Shown here in pieces: positions 8,240-16,845 of a DNA stretch of 64,000 nt; positions within the stretch are counted from its first letter, which is position 1; every line of letters starts with the position of its first letter. A program made the position numbers and the translations under genes. The notes beneath the pieces were generated by a model that saw only the letters and a list, made by a program, of their open reading frames with translations, searched no databases and was not told where the DNA came from. Location of the stretch: positions 54,223 through 118,222 of the forward strand of contig CAJQNB010000069.1 in assembly GCA_905479575.1 (NCBI GenBank), in the 5' to 3' direction. Source of the DNA: an uncultured Pseudophaeobacter sp. GTDB taxonomy: Bacteria > Pseudomonadota > Alphaproteobacteria > Rhodobacterales > Rhodobacteraceae.

Positions 8240-8727
8240 AACTCTACGGTATCACTGGCTGGAAGAACTGCGGCAAAACCGGGCTGATGGAGCGCCTGGT
8301 GACCGAGTTTACTGAGCGCGGCCTGACGGTCTCGACCATCAAACATGCCCATCACAGCACCGACGTGGACCAGCCGGGCACCGACAGCCACCGCCACCGT
8401 ATGGCTGGTGCCGCCGAGGTGATCCTTGCCTCGACCCACCGCATTGCCATCATGCAAGAGCTGCGCGGCGCCGAAGAGCCATCGCTGGCCGCGCTGCTGG
8501 CACGGCTGACACCGGTGGATCTGGTGCTGGTCGAGGGCTATAAGCGCGAACCCCACCCCAAGATCGAGGCCCACCGCGCCGCCGCCGGTCAGCCCCTGCT
8601 CGCGCCCATGGATGCCAGCGTTCGCGCCCTGGCCAGCGATGTGCCACTGGCCTGCGAACAGCCGGTTTTTGATCTGGATGACACCACAGCGATTGCGGAT
8701 TTTATCGCCGCAGAGCTGTCGCTTTAG
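8236..8727 (+). CDS. mobB: molybdopterin-guanine dinucleotide biosynthesis protein MobB
   Basis: GTP-binding partner of MobA, 163 residues. The P-loop is ITGWKNCGKTGLMERL (residues 6-21), followed by the typical STIKHAHHSTDVDQPGTDSHRHR and LVLVEGYKREPHPKIE blocks. It begins inside the mobA stop codon and is followed 27 bases later by moeA, so the three form one operon. Confidence 0.93.
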   Translation: MKLYGITGWKNCGKTGLMERLVTEFTERGLTVSTIKHAHHSTDVDQPGTDSHRHRMAGAAEVILASTHRIAIMQELRGAEEPSLAALLARLTPVDLVLVEGYKREPHPKIEAHRAAAGQPLLAPMDASVRALASDVPLACEQPVFDLDDTTAIADFIAAELSL

Positions 8728-8754
8728 CTCCTCTTTTGTAAAGGCAGGACGCCG

Positions 8755-10011
8755 ATGACCCTGACCCCCCCTCCGCTGCGCAACGATTGCTTTTCCCTGC
8801 CCGCAGGCGTCGATTGGACCCCGGTAGACGAGGCCCTGGCGCTGCTGCGAAAGCGGTTGCAGCGGGTCGTCAGCAGCGAAGAGCTGCCCCTGACCACAGC
8901 CACAGGCCGCATCCTGGCCGCTGATGTTATTGCCAACCGCTCAAACCCGGCGCTGCCCAATACGGCAGTGGATGGCTATGGTTTTGCCGGGCCAATTGCT
9001 GAGGGTACGCATGTGCTGCCCCTGATGCCGGGGCGCGCCGCCGCCGGGCTGGCCTATGAGGGCGCGGTGCCCGCAGGTCAGGCCATCCGCATCCTCACCG
9101 GGGCGGCGCTGCCCGATGGTGTCGATACCGTTATCTTGGAGGAGGACGTATCGCTGGGCGCAGCGGAGATCGCCTTCCATGGCCCGCTGAAACGCGGCGC
9201 CAATACCCGCAAGGCAGGCGAGGATGTGACCTCGGGGGTGGTGATCTTGCCAGCCGGACGGGTGCTGACGCCCGCAGATCTGGCGCTTGCCGCCGCTGCT
9301 GGTATTTCCCAGGTCCAGGTCTACCTGCCCCTGCGGGTGGGGGTTCTGTCAACCGGGGATGAGCTCTGCGAAGTTGGCGAGGTAGCCGCCGCGGGGCAGA
9401 TCTATGATGCCAACCGGCCAATGCTGCTGGCGCTGTTGCGGCAGATTGGTTTCGTGCCGGTGGATCTTGGGCGCGTGGTGGATGATCGCGACGCTCTGCG
9501 TGCCCGGCTGGATACGGCTGCGGCGCAGGTGGATGTGATCCTCACCAGCGGGGGCGCATCGGCGGGGGACGAAGATCACGTCTCGGCGCTGTTGCGCGAA
9601 AGCGGCGCCCTGCAGGAATGGCGCATCGCGCTGAAACCCGGGCGCCCTTTGGCTCTGGCCATGTGGCAGGGCGTGCCGATCTTTGGCCTGCCCGGCAATC
9701 CGGTTGCGGCCCTGGTCTGCACGCTGATCTTTGCCCGCCCCGCCATGGGGCAAATGGCCGGCGCCAACTGGCACCAGCCACAGGGATTTGATCTGCCCGC
9801 CGCGTTTGCCAAACACAAAAAACCGGGCCGGCGCGAATATCTGCGCGCCCGGGTCCGGCAGGGTCAGGTCGAGGTGTTCAAATCTGAAGGCTCCGGGCGC
9901 ATTTCCGGCCTCAGCTGGGCCGAAGGCCTGGTTGAACTGGCAGATGGCGGTGCGCAGATCCAACCGGGTGACCTGGTCCGCTACATTCCCTATAGCGCCT
10001 TTAACCTGTAA
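8755..10011 (+). CDS. moeA: molybdopterin molybdotransferase MoeA (gephyrin-like)
   Basis: MoeA inserts molybdate into adenylylated molybdopterin to give the active cofactor. The 418-residue protein matches the family length. Visible blocks include NTAVDGYGF (catalytic Asp region), GAALPDGVDTVILEEDV, GVLSTGDELCEVGE, YDANRPMLLALL, ILTSGGASAGDEDHV and the nucleotide-binding LKPGRPLALAMWQGVPIFGLPGNPVAALV (in part). The ATG has AGGCAGG upstream. It ends the mobAB-moeA operon. Confidence 0.94.
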   Translation: MTLTPPPLRNDCFSLPAGVDWTPVDEALALLRKRLQRVVSSEELPLTTATGRILAADVIANRSNPALPNTAVDGYGFAGPIAEGTHVLPLMPGRAAAGLAYEGAVPAGQAIRILTGAALPDGVDTVILEEDVSLGAAEIAFHGPLKRGANTRKAGEDVTSGVVILPAGRVLTPADLALAAAAGISQVQVYLPLRVGVLSTGDELCEVGEVAAAGQIYDANRPMLLALLRQIGFVPVDLGRVVDDRDALRARLDTAAAQVDVILTSGGASAGDEDHVSALLRESGALQEWRIALKPGRPLALAMWQGVPIFGLPGNPVAALVCTLIFARPAMGQMAGANWHQPQGFDLPAAFAKHKKPGRREYLRARVRQGQVEVFKSEGSGRISGLSWAEGLVELADGGAQIQPGDLVRYIPYSAFNL

Positions 10012-10120
10012 ATCTGGCCCTCTGTGGGAGGTCCGACAGTGGGCGGGGCGGTAGCCCATTGGGCGCCCTGATGTGTGGTGTTGTATAGCGGCTGGCGTGT
10101 CGGCTTGGGCAGGGCCTAGA

Positions 10121-10154
10121 TTTCATCTTGCTCCAAATACCTCCGCCGGAGGCA
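10121..10154 (+). repeat. intergenic repeat element, copy 1 (TTTCATCTT...AAATACCTC)
   Basis: The sequence TTTCATCTTGCTCCAAATAC continues into a CCTCCGCCGGAGG palindrome, then GGCCCGTCAGGGCC. A second copy with the same core lies on the minus strand at 42312-42343. Both are in the 3' flank of a gene and in sense orientation. I recall similar elements scattered between genes in Rhodobacteraceae genomes. The 244-bp gap after moeA holds nothing else I can identify. Confidence 0.55.
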
Positions 10155-10255
10155 GTGGCCCGTCAGGGCCGCCAAATTTAAAGCAGTCAAATTCCGGGCC
10201 TCCAGACAGGGCACTGTCGGCCTGCTCAGAGCTCCCGGTTGGTCAAAGGCGGCGG

Positions 10256-11275
10256 CTAGTCAAAGGTTCCGGCAACCCGCCCCAGCAGCATAAAGGCGCG
10301 GGCAGTACGGGTGTCGCCCAGGGCGGTGATTTCCCCATCAGTGGCATCGGTTTCGAACTCGGCAAACATCCGGTCAAACCGGCGCAGGAAGTGATGTGCT
10401 GCATCGCGAAAAATGGGATCCTGCTTCATCCGGGCCGAGGTCAGCGCCAGCGAGGTGCGATCGCGCACCCCGCCCAAGGCGGCGACGGCGCGGCCACGGG
10501 TGCCCTGAGCAAATTGTCGCCAGATCTCGGGGCGGGCCATATCGGGGCGCAGGTCATCCATATAGATGCCATCCTGGCTCAGCAGGGTCAGCACATCCTG
10601 GGCCGCCTGCACGACCTGTGCTGCCTTACGATCCTTCAGCGCCGCCCGCAGGGCGGTAAAGCCATCTTCATCTTCTGCGGTCTCGGGGAAGTTCAGCGCC
10701 CGGATGAACTGCTCTGCGGGCAGGGGCGGCGCCATGTCTTCCGCAGAGGTGCCGAGCGCCAGACTGCCCTGATCCTCGGTGGCCAGCTTGCTGGCCTCTG
10801 CCGGAATGGCGGGTCGGGCAGGGCCATGGCGGCTGCTTTGAAAGGTGGCCAGGGCGGTTTCCGTCTTGCGGGCGGCCTCGGCGATTTCTTCCAGTTTCTG
10901 GCTCACGGTTGGCTCGCCCGCCGCCTCGGTTTGCTGCACATGGGTCAGGTAGCTGTGGCGCAGACTGTCGATGGCCGCCTGCAGGCGCTGGTTTTCGCTG
11001 CGCATGACCCGCGCCGCGCGCAGCGCCGAGGTGCCAACCCAGATCATCACCAGCGGCATCACAATGGCCAAGGCCGTCAGCACGGTCGGCGTCCAGTGCG
11101 CGATCCCCTGATCCGCCGGGGCCAGCAGATAGAGAGCCAGAATCACCAAAAGCCAGAGTGCCGACAGCAAAATCGCCACCACTTCGGCGCCGCCCATTCC
11201 GGCCTCGGGTTGGCCCGCTTTGGGGCCGCGCCCCGCAAGGGGAGAGAGGCGTTTGGAGGCATCCTGGGCAGTCAT
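10256..11275 (-). CDS. conserved membrane-anchored hypothetical protein
   Basis: A 339-residue protein with a hydrophilic N-terminus, two transmembrane helices (about residues 30-55 and 62-85), a predicted coiled coil (ARVMRSENQRLQAAIDSLRH and on to about residue 150) and a soluble C-terminal domain with LRAALKDRKAAQVVQAAQDVLTLLSQ. It looks like a conserved rhodobacteral protein of unknown function. The hairpin topology and coiled coil suggest a scaffold at the cytoplasmic face of the inner membrane. It lies downstream of greA on the same strand with 118 bases between them. Confidence 0.75.
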   Translation of the reverse strand: MTAQDASKRLSPLAGRGPKAGQPEAGMGGAEVVAILLSALWLLVILALYLLAPADQGIAHWTPTVLTALAIVMPLVMIWVGTSALRAARVMRSENQRLQAAIDSLRHSYLTHVQQTEAAGEPTVSQKLEEIAEAARKTETALATFQSSRHGPARPAIPAEASKLATEDQGSLALGTSAEDMAPPLPAEQFIRALNFPETAEDEDGFTALRAALKDRKAAQVVQAAQDVLTLLSQDGIYMDDLRPDMARPEIWRQFAQGTRGRAVAALGGVRDRTSLALTSARMKQDPIFRDAAHHFLRRFDRMFAEFETDATDGEITALGDTRTARAFMLLGRVAGTFD

Positions 11276-11393
11276 AGGCAGGCTCGCAATCCGAAGGGAG
11301 GTCTGGGTTTATACAGGCTTTACACAAGGCTAACGGTTTCAGGGCCAGAGGCAAGGAGAACCACACCGGACCCTCCTGCGCCAGTGCTGTGCC

Positions 11394-11864
11394 CTAGCCG
11401 TAGTGGATGCTCAGAATTTCGTAGCTGCGCACGCCGCCGGGGGTGCGGACCTCAACGCTGTCGCCTTCTTCTTTGCCGATAAGCGCGCGCGCAATGGGGG
11501 ATTTGATATTCAGCAAGCCCGCCTCGACATTGGCTTCATGCTCGCCAACGATCTGCCAGGTTTTTTCTTCGTCGGTGTCTTCATCCACCAGGGTGACCTT
11601 GGCGCCAAACTTGATCGAGCCAGAGAGTTTGGCCGGGTCAATCACATCAGCAAGGCTCAGAATCCCCTCCAGCTCTTTGATGCGGCCCTCGATAAAGGAC
11701 TGTTTTTCGCGCGCCGAGTGGTATTCGGCATTTTCCGACAGATCGCCCAGCTCGCGGGCTTCGGCGATGGCCTTAATAATCGTTGGGCGCTCCACCGATT
11801 TCAGGTTCTTGAGCTCAGCTTCGAGTGCGGTGTGACCCGCAGAAGTCATTGGGATCTTTTCCAT
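11394..11864 (-). CDS. greA: transcription elongation factor GreA
   Basis: GreA rescues backtracked RNA polymerase by stimulating transcript cleavage. The 156-residue length is standard. The N-terminal coiled coil carries the tip motif [20 protein letters not shown] with the two acidic residues used in cleavage, and the C-terminal FKBP-like domain contains [23 protein letters not shown] (in part) and [17 protein letters not shown]. Expressed from its own upstream region on the minus strand. Confidence 0.96.
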   Translation of the reverse strand: MEKIPMTSAGHTALEAELKNLKSVERPTIIKAIAEARELGDLSENAEYHSAREKQSFIEGRIKELEGILSLADVIDPAKLSGSIKFGAKVTLVDEDTDEEKTWQIVGEHEANVEAGLLNIKSPIARALIGKEEGDSVEVRTPGGVRSYEILSIHYG

Positions 11865-11936
11865 ATCTTGGGTCCAGGTCGTTTGGCTAACGGGGTAGCT
11901 CTTGGGTCATTATGATGTCGGTTTGCCAAAGGCAGA

Positions 11937-11971
11937 GCCCCGCCACAGCACTGCAGCGGGGCCTGTCTTTT
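11937..11971 (+). other. GC-rich hairpin with T tract between greA and the VOC gene
   Basis: Stem GCCCCGC/GCGGGGC with a 12-base loop followed on the plus strand by CTGTCTTTT. No plus-strand gene precedes it; it lies between the 3' end of the minus-strand VOC gene and the greA promoter, so it most likely insulates greA, working imperfectly in the minus direction. The rest of the 273-bp gap holds nothing recognisable. Confidence 0.4.
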
Positions 11972-12137
11972 GTGTTGGCATTTACCTGACCCAATCTGGG
12001 CACAAATTTCAAGGGGGCGGAGCAATCTCTGCACCGGCAAATCGGCTCAATCAGCGAATTTTGCAGATTTTATAATGGGTTTGCGCGGAAAAATGCCATG
12101 ATCCGGGAGATTGGGCAAATCAGCCTGCCACAGAAGA

Positions 12138-12521
12138 TCAATCATCGTATTGCACCACTTCATATTCGATCCCGTCACTGTCGCGAAAGTAAAAGCGCAG
12201 ACCGGGTTCGTAATCTGCGTGGTTGGTGGGGGTGAAACCGGCAGCCACCACCGCCGCTTCGGTGGCCTTGATGTCATCCACAACCACGGCCAGATGATTG
12301 AGCCCACCGCGGGTGGTGTAGCTATTGCCTGGCGCCTGTGGCCGGGTGGGCGGCTGATAAAGCGCCAGATAGCTGTCAGCGCCGCCAACGTGCAGGCTGA
12401 CGCCGTTGTGGATCGAGGCCCCGGACCAGCGGGTATGCCAGCCAAAGACATCCGCCATCCAGGCAGCGGTAACCTGCGGGTCGGTGACGGTAATATTGGC
12501 GTGTTCCAGAATGGCGCTCAT
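12138..12521 (-). CDS. VOC family (glyoxalase/bleomycin-resistance-like) protein
   Basis: A single 127-residue vicinal-oxygen-chelate module starting MSAILEHANITVTDPQVTAA. It contains the typical first-half metal-side motif HANITV, GLNHLAVVVDD and the C-terminal FYFRDSDGIEYEVVQYDD with its conserved Glu. AAGGAG lies 8 bases before the ATG. It is divergent from soxR, a pairing that suggests SoxR-controlled detoxification of a redox-cycling compound or electrophile; substrate unknown. Confidence 0.85.
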   Translation of the reverse strand: MSAILEHANITVTDPQVTAAWMADVFGWHTRWSGASIHNGVSLHVGGADSYLALYQPPTRPQAPGNSYTTRGGLNHLAVVVDDIKATEAAVVAAGFTPTNHADYEPGLRFYFRDSDGIEYEVVQYDD

Positions 12522-12562
12522 TTTCTTTCTCCTTTTTGAGTGGCGTTTACCTATGAGTCGCC

Positions 12563-12609
12563 TTACGGTAATTTCTAAACCTAACTTTAGCTCAAGCATT
12601 TTTTGAGCT
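12563..12609. promoter_or_regulatory. candidate SoxR operator/promoter between VOC gene and soxR
   Basis: The 108-bp divergent spacer is AT-rich and carries CTAAA-cctaac-TTTAG (12575-12590). This is a 5-6-5 dyad with the geometry of SoxR boxes. It also has TTACGGTAA (12563-12571) and a 7-bp inverted repeat AGCTCAA/TTGAGCT (12589-12609), the latter close to the CTCAA...TTGAG half-sites of enteric SoxR boxes but with a 7-base spacer. Which dyad is bound cannot be decided by eye. Confidence 0.4.
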
Positions 12610-12629
12610 TTTTTCAGGAGAACGACGAG

Positions 12630-13109
12630 ATGGCAAAATCCGCAGGGGTGGCAATTGGCTACCTGTCCGAACGCACTGGCCTGGCGGTCTCGGCCATTCG
12701 CTACTACGAGGCGCAGGGGTTGCTGGAGCCCTGGCGCAACGCGGGCGGTCAGCGGCGGTTTCACCGGGCCGACATTCGCCGCCTCAGCTTCATCATGATT
12801 GCCCAGCAGTTTGGGTTTTCTCTGCCGGAGATTCGCGGTTTTCTAAAAACCCTGCCCGGCGGACGCACCCCGACGCCCGAAGATTGGGCGCGGATTTCAA
12901 CCAGCTTCCGGGATCATCTGGATTCGCGAATCAAAACCCTGCAAAAGATGCGCGACAATCTGGATGGCTGCATTGGCTGTGGCTGCTTGTCTTTGCCCAA
13001 ATGCAGGCTTTATAACCCGCAGGACCAAGCGGCCCAAAAGGGAAAGGGGCCGCGATATCTGATGGGAGACAGCCCCGAGACCGGCAAGACGCCGGAAAAA
13101 GGGGCCTGA
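12630..13109 (+). CDS. soxR: redox-sensing MerR-family regulator SoxR
   Basis: SoxR senses redox-active compounds through a [2Fe-2S] cluster and activates divergent promoters by DNA distortion. The 159-residue protein has the MerR helix-turn-helix (IGYLSERTGLAVSAIRYYEA), the dimerisation helix, and the SoxR cluster motif CIGCGCLSLPKC (C-x2-C-x-C-x5-C) near residue 112-123. The ATG has CAGGAG 7 bases upstream; codons before it are not needed. It is divergent from the VOC protein gene, its most likely target. Confidence 0.92.
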   Translation: MAKSAGVAIGYLSERTGLAVSAIRYYEAQGLLEPWRNAGGQRRFHRADIRRLSFIMIAQQFGFSLPEIRGFLKTLPGGRTPTPEDWARISTSFRDHLDSRIKTLQKMRDNLDGCIGCGCLSLPKCRLYNPQDQAAQKGKGPRYLMGDSPETGKTPEKGA

Positions 13110-13282
13110 GCGCCGGAAAATGCCTGTGCCCCTGCGGCAAAGCGTGGATCTGATGCAACTAACGCAGAGTTTGGATTGACCTGGTATGTTGCCAAACGCT
13201 AAGCAACCGCGAAAGAAAATTACTCCCAGCTCGCCCCCAGCGATGGGACCGGTAGCGAATACAATAGCCAAGGAGCAGCTCT

Positions 13283-14932
13283 ATGGCCGAGATCGAACGC
13301 GAAACAATGGAATATGACGTAGTGATCGTTGGGGCAGGCCCCGCTGGTCTGTCTGCCGCGATCCGTTTGAAACAGCTGGATGCCGACCTTGAGGTCGTGG
13401 TTCTGGAAAAAGGCTCCGAGGTGGGGGCGCATATCCTGTCTGGTGCGGTGCTGGACCCTTGCGGTCTGGACGCGCTGATCCCTGACTGGAAGGAAAAAGG
13501 CGCGCCGCTGAATACTCCGGTAAAAGAAGACAACTTTTACATGCTGGGGGAAGCGGGCGAAATTCGGGTTCCCAACTTCCCGATGCCGCCGCTGATGAAC
13601 AACCACGGCAATTACATCGTCTCGATGGGTAATGTCTGCCGTTGGATGGCCGAACAGGCCGAAGAGCTGGGTGTTGAGATCTTCCCCGGCATGTCCTGCT
13701 CTGAGCTGGTCTACGGCGACAAGGGTGAAGTCAAAGGCGTGGTTGCCGGTGTCTTTGGTCTGGAAGAGGACGGCTCTTACGGTCCCAACACCGAGCCAGG
13801 CATGGAGCTGCACGGCAAATATGTCTTCCTGTCGGAAGGGGTACGCGGCTCGCTGTCGAAAGAGGTCATCGCCAAATACGACCTGCAGGCCGGCAAGGAC
13901 GTGCAGAAATACGGCGTCGGCATGAAAGAGATCTGGGAGATTGATCCCGCCAAGCACAAAGAAGGCACCGTCACCCATACCATGGGCTGGCCGCTGAACT
14001 CGAATGCTGGGGGCGGTTCCTTTATTTACCACCTGGAGAACAACCAGGTCTATGTCGGCTTTGTGGTGCATCTGAACTACAAGAACCCACATCTGTACCC
14101 CTACATGGAATTCCAGCGTTTCAAGCACCACCCCATGGTTGCCGATCTGCTGAAGGGCGGCAAACGTGTTGCCTACGGCGCCCGTGCCATTACTGAAGGC
14201 GGCTATCAGTCGATGCCCAAGCTGGTTGCACCCGGCGTGGCGCTGCTGGGCTGCTCGGCCGGTATGGTCAACGTGCCGCGCATCAAGGGCAACCATAACG
14301 CCATGCTGTCGGGGAAATCTGCCGCCGAGGCCGCCTACGCGGCAATCAAGGCCGATCGCTCCGGTGATGAGCTGCCCGATTACGAGGCCGCTGTACGCGA
14401 TGGCGCCATTGGCAAAGACCTCAAGATGGTGCGCAACGTCAAACCGATGTGGTCCAAGTGGGGGCTGATGGCCTCGCTGATGCTGGGCGGTCTGGATATG
14501 TGGACCAACAACATTCTGGGCCTGTCCTTCTTTGGCACCATCAAACACGGCAAAAACGACGCCGAGGCGACCGAGGAAGCCTCCAAGCACCAGCCGATTG
14601 ACTACCCCAAACCTGACGGGGTGCTGTCCTTTGACCGCTTGACCAATGTGTCCTTTGCCGCCACCAACCACGAGGAAAGCCAGCCCTGCCATCTGCGCCT
14701 GGCGGACCCCAACCTACCGATCTCGACCAACTTGCCCAAATTCGACGAACCGGCGCAGCGCTATTGCCCGGCCGGCGTTTACGAGGTGGTGGAAAAGGAC
14801 GGCAAGCCGGAGTTTGTGGTCAACTTCCAGAACTGCGTGCACTGCAAGACCTGCGATATCAAAGACCCAAGCCAGAACATCACCTGGACCACACCCCAGG
14901 GCGGCGACGGTCCAAACTATCCAAATATGTAA
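13283..14932 (+). CDS. electron transfer flavoprotein-ubiquinone oxidoreductase
   Basis: ETF-QO takes electrons from reduced ETF (fed by acyl-CoA dehydrogenases) and reduces ubiquinone at the inner membrane. The 549-residue length is typical. The N-terminal FAD fold is YDVVIVGAGPAGLSAAIRLK, with EKGSEVGAHILSGAVLDP following; the C-terminal 4Fe-4S domain has CPAGVYEV and NFQNCVHCKTCDIKDPSQNI. Surface helices that dip into the membrane are expected in this monotopic enzyme. It stands alone between its own upstream region and the hairpin at 15012, and pairs functionally with the acyl-CoA dehydrogenase at the left end. Confidence 0.96.
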   Translation: MAEIERETMEYDVVIVGAGPAGLSAAIRLKQLDADLEVVVLEKGSEVGAHILSGAVLDPCGLDALIPDWKEKGAPLNTPVKEDNFYMLGEAGEIRVPNFPMPPLMNNHGNYIVSMGNVCRWMAEQAEELGVEIFPGMSCSELVYGDKGEVKGVVAGVFGLEEDGSYGPNTEPGMELHGKYVFLSEGVRGSLSKEVIAKYDLQAGKDVQKYGVGMKEIWEIDPAKHKEGTVTHTMGWPLNSNAGGGSFIYHLENNQVYVGFVVHLNYKNPHLYPYMEFQRFKHHPMVADLLKGGKRVAYGARAITEGGYQSMPKLVAPGVALLGCSAGMVNVPRIKGNHNAMLSGKSAAEAAYAAIKADRSGDELPDYEAAVRDGAIGKDLKMVRNVKPMWSKWGLMASLMLGGLDMWTNNILGLSFFGTIKHGKNDAEATEEASKHQPIDYPKPDGVLSFDRLTNVSFAATNHEESQPCHLRLADPNLPISTNLPKFDEPAQRYCPAGVYEVVEKDGKPEFVVNFQNCVHCKTCDIKDPSQNITWTTPQGGDGPNYPNM

Positions 14933-15011
14933 CGTTTGGGTGCATTCTCGGCACCCAGATAGGCAATCGAACGCCTTAAGAGCCGGTTGCATATAGAAAT
15001 CACGTAAAATT

Positions 15012-15033
15012 GGGGCGGCCTTCGGGTCGCCCC
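15012..15033 (+). terminator. hairpin with UUCG loop after the ETF-QO gene
   Basis: A 9-bp stem starting GGGGCGGCC with one G-T pair, closed by the very stable TTCG tetraloop. There is no T tract directly after it, so it may be a weak terminator or an mRNA 3' stabiliser. Confidence 0.5.
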
Positions 15034-15102
15034 ATTGCGTGTCAGCTGGTCCCGCACTACGATTCGGTTTGAGCGAGCCGCACACGCAGAGGAGAACTCC
15101 AG

Positions 15103-16845
15103 GTGCCACTTTCACATTTTCGTAGCCTGACGGCGCTGGCCCTGGTTGCCTTTTCGACATCCGGATCTCTTGTAACAGCCCAAAGCGCAGCGGCAGAGGG
15201 TCTGGTCGGGGCCTATCTGGCCGGGCGGGCTGCCACCTTTGAAAGCGATTTTTCCACCGCGGCAGAGTATTACACCCGGGCGCTGGTGCGTGATCCCTCC
15301 AATCCGTTGTTGATGGAAAACGTGGTGTTTGCCCATCTGGCACTGGGGCAAATGAAACAGGCTCTCCCGGTGGCAGAGCGTCTGTGGCAGAACGAGGTGC
15401 GCAGTCAGGCTGCCAATATCGTCATGGTCGGCGGCTTTGCCCTGTCTGACGACTACCAGGCGATCCTGGATCGCAATCTGGAAATCCGCCAGATCCACCC
15501 CCTTGTCGACGGGCTGATTGAGGCCTGGGCGCAGATGGGCATCGGCTCTGTTGATAAGGCGATCGAGGTTTTTGATCGCGTCGCAGAGGAAGAGGCGCTG
15601 CGCCCCTTTGCAGACTATCACAAGGCGCTGGCCTTGGCGTCGGCGGGCAATTACGGCGGGGCCGAGGCGCTGTTCGCCGCTGATGATGGGCAGCTGACCC
15701 GGTTGTCGCGCCGCTCGGCGCTGGCACGGGTCGAAATCCAGTCGCAATTGGGCGAATTTGACCTGGCTCTTGCAACGTTGAATGACAGCTTTGGCGCGGG
15801 CAGTGATCCAGCCCTGGATGAAATCCGGGCTCGGTTGCAGGCAAAGGAAGCCCTGGGCTTTTCCATTGCCAGCACCGCCCGCGACGGCATTGCCGAGGTG
15901 TTCTTTACCCTGGCGGCAGTGATGAACGGCGAGGCCGCCAATGACTTTGTGCTGATGTATGCCCGTGTTGCCTCGGCCTTGAGCCCGCAACATGTGGATG
16001 CGGTGCTGCTCAGCGCAGAACTGCTGGACCAGCTGGGGCGCTATGAGCTGTCGATTGCCACCTACAAACAGGTGCCCAGCGATCACCCGGAATATTACGC
16101 CGCCGAAATGGGCCGCGCCGAAGCACTGCGCCGCGCCGCCAAACCGGATGCCGCCGCCGAAGTGCTGGAGCAATTGTTCAGGGATTTCCCTGACTTGCCG
16201 CAGATTTCGATCAGTCTTGGCGATCTGTTGCGCCAGCAAGAAGACTACGCCGGCGCCATTGCGGCCTATGATTCTGCGCTGTCCAATATGCCCGAAGAGG
16301 CCGGCAGCCGTTGGTTCCTGCACTATGCCCGCGGTATCTCTTATGAGCGGCTGAAAGACTGGCCAAAGGCCGAGGCAGATTTCCGCGCCTCGCTGGCGTT
16401 GCAGCCCGACAGCCCGCAGGTGCTGAACTATCTCGGCTATTCGATGATCGAAAAAGAAGACAGCCCGGAAAAGCTGGATGAGGCCCTGGGGATGATTGAA
16501 CGCGCGGTCGCAGCGCAGCCGAATTCTGGCTATATCGTCGACAGTCTTGGCTGGGTGTTCTACCGCCTTGGCCGCTACACCGAGGCCGTGGCCCATATGG
16601 AGCGCGCGGTAGAGCTGATGCCGGTAGATCCGGTGGTCAGCGACCATTTGGGCGATGTCTATTGGGCCGTTGGGCGCCAGCGCGAGGCAGAGTTCCAGTG
16701 GAAACGCGCCCTGTCCTTCATCAAATCTGGTCGCGGCGATGGTGAGGCAGACCCGGATCGTATCCGCAAAAAACTAGAGCTGGGCCTTGAGGCGGTTCTG
16801 GAACTGGAAGGCTCTGCCCCGCTGCAGGTTGCCAATGGCGATTGA
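15103..16845 (+). CDS. secreted tetratricopeptide repeat protein
   Basis: A 580-residue protein beginning at GTG (AGGAG 8 bases upstream) with a signal peptide (LTALALVAFSTSGSLVTAQSAAAE, cleaved near residue 30). It is then made almost wholly of TPR helices, for example SDFSTAAEYYTRALVRDPSN, YAGAIAAYDSALSNMPEEAG, AEADFRASLALQPDSPQVLN and TEAVAHMERAVELMPVDPVV. TPR solenoids assemble protein complexes, here in the periplasm. Its last 11 bases overlap the start of ispE, a coupling seen in other rhodobacteral genomes as far as I recall. The partner proteins are unknown. Confidence 0.85.
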   Translation: MPLSHFRSLTALALVAFSTSGSLVTAQSAAAEGLVGAYLAGRAATFESDFSTAAEYYTRALVRDPSNPLLMENVVFAHLALGQMKQALPVAERLWQNEVRSQAANIVMVGGFALSDDYQAILDRNLEIRQIHPLVDGLIEAWAQMGIGSVDKAIEVFDRVAEEEALRPFADYHKALALASAGNYGGAEALFAADDGQLTRLSRRSALARVEIQSQLGEFDLALATLNDSFGAGSDPALDEIRARLQAKEALGFSIASTARDGIAEVFFTLAAVMNGEAANDFVLMYARVASALSPQHVDAVLLSAELLDQLGRYELSIATYKQVPSDHPEYYAAEMGRAEALRRAAKPDAAAEVLEQLFRDFPDLPQISISLGDLLRQQEDYAGAIAAYDSALSNMPEEAGSRWFLHYARGISYERLKDWPKAEADFRASLALQPDSPQVLNYLGYSMIEKEDSPEKLDEALGMIERAVAAQPNSGYIVDSLGWVFYRLGRYTEAVAHMERAVELMPVDPVVSDHLGDVYWAVGRQREAEFQWKRALSFIKSGRGDGEADPDRIRKKLELGLEAVLELEGSAPLQVANGD

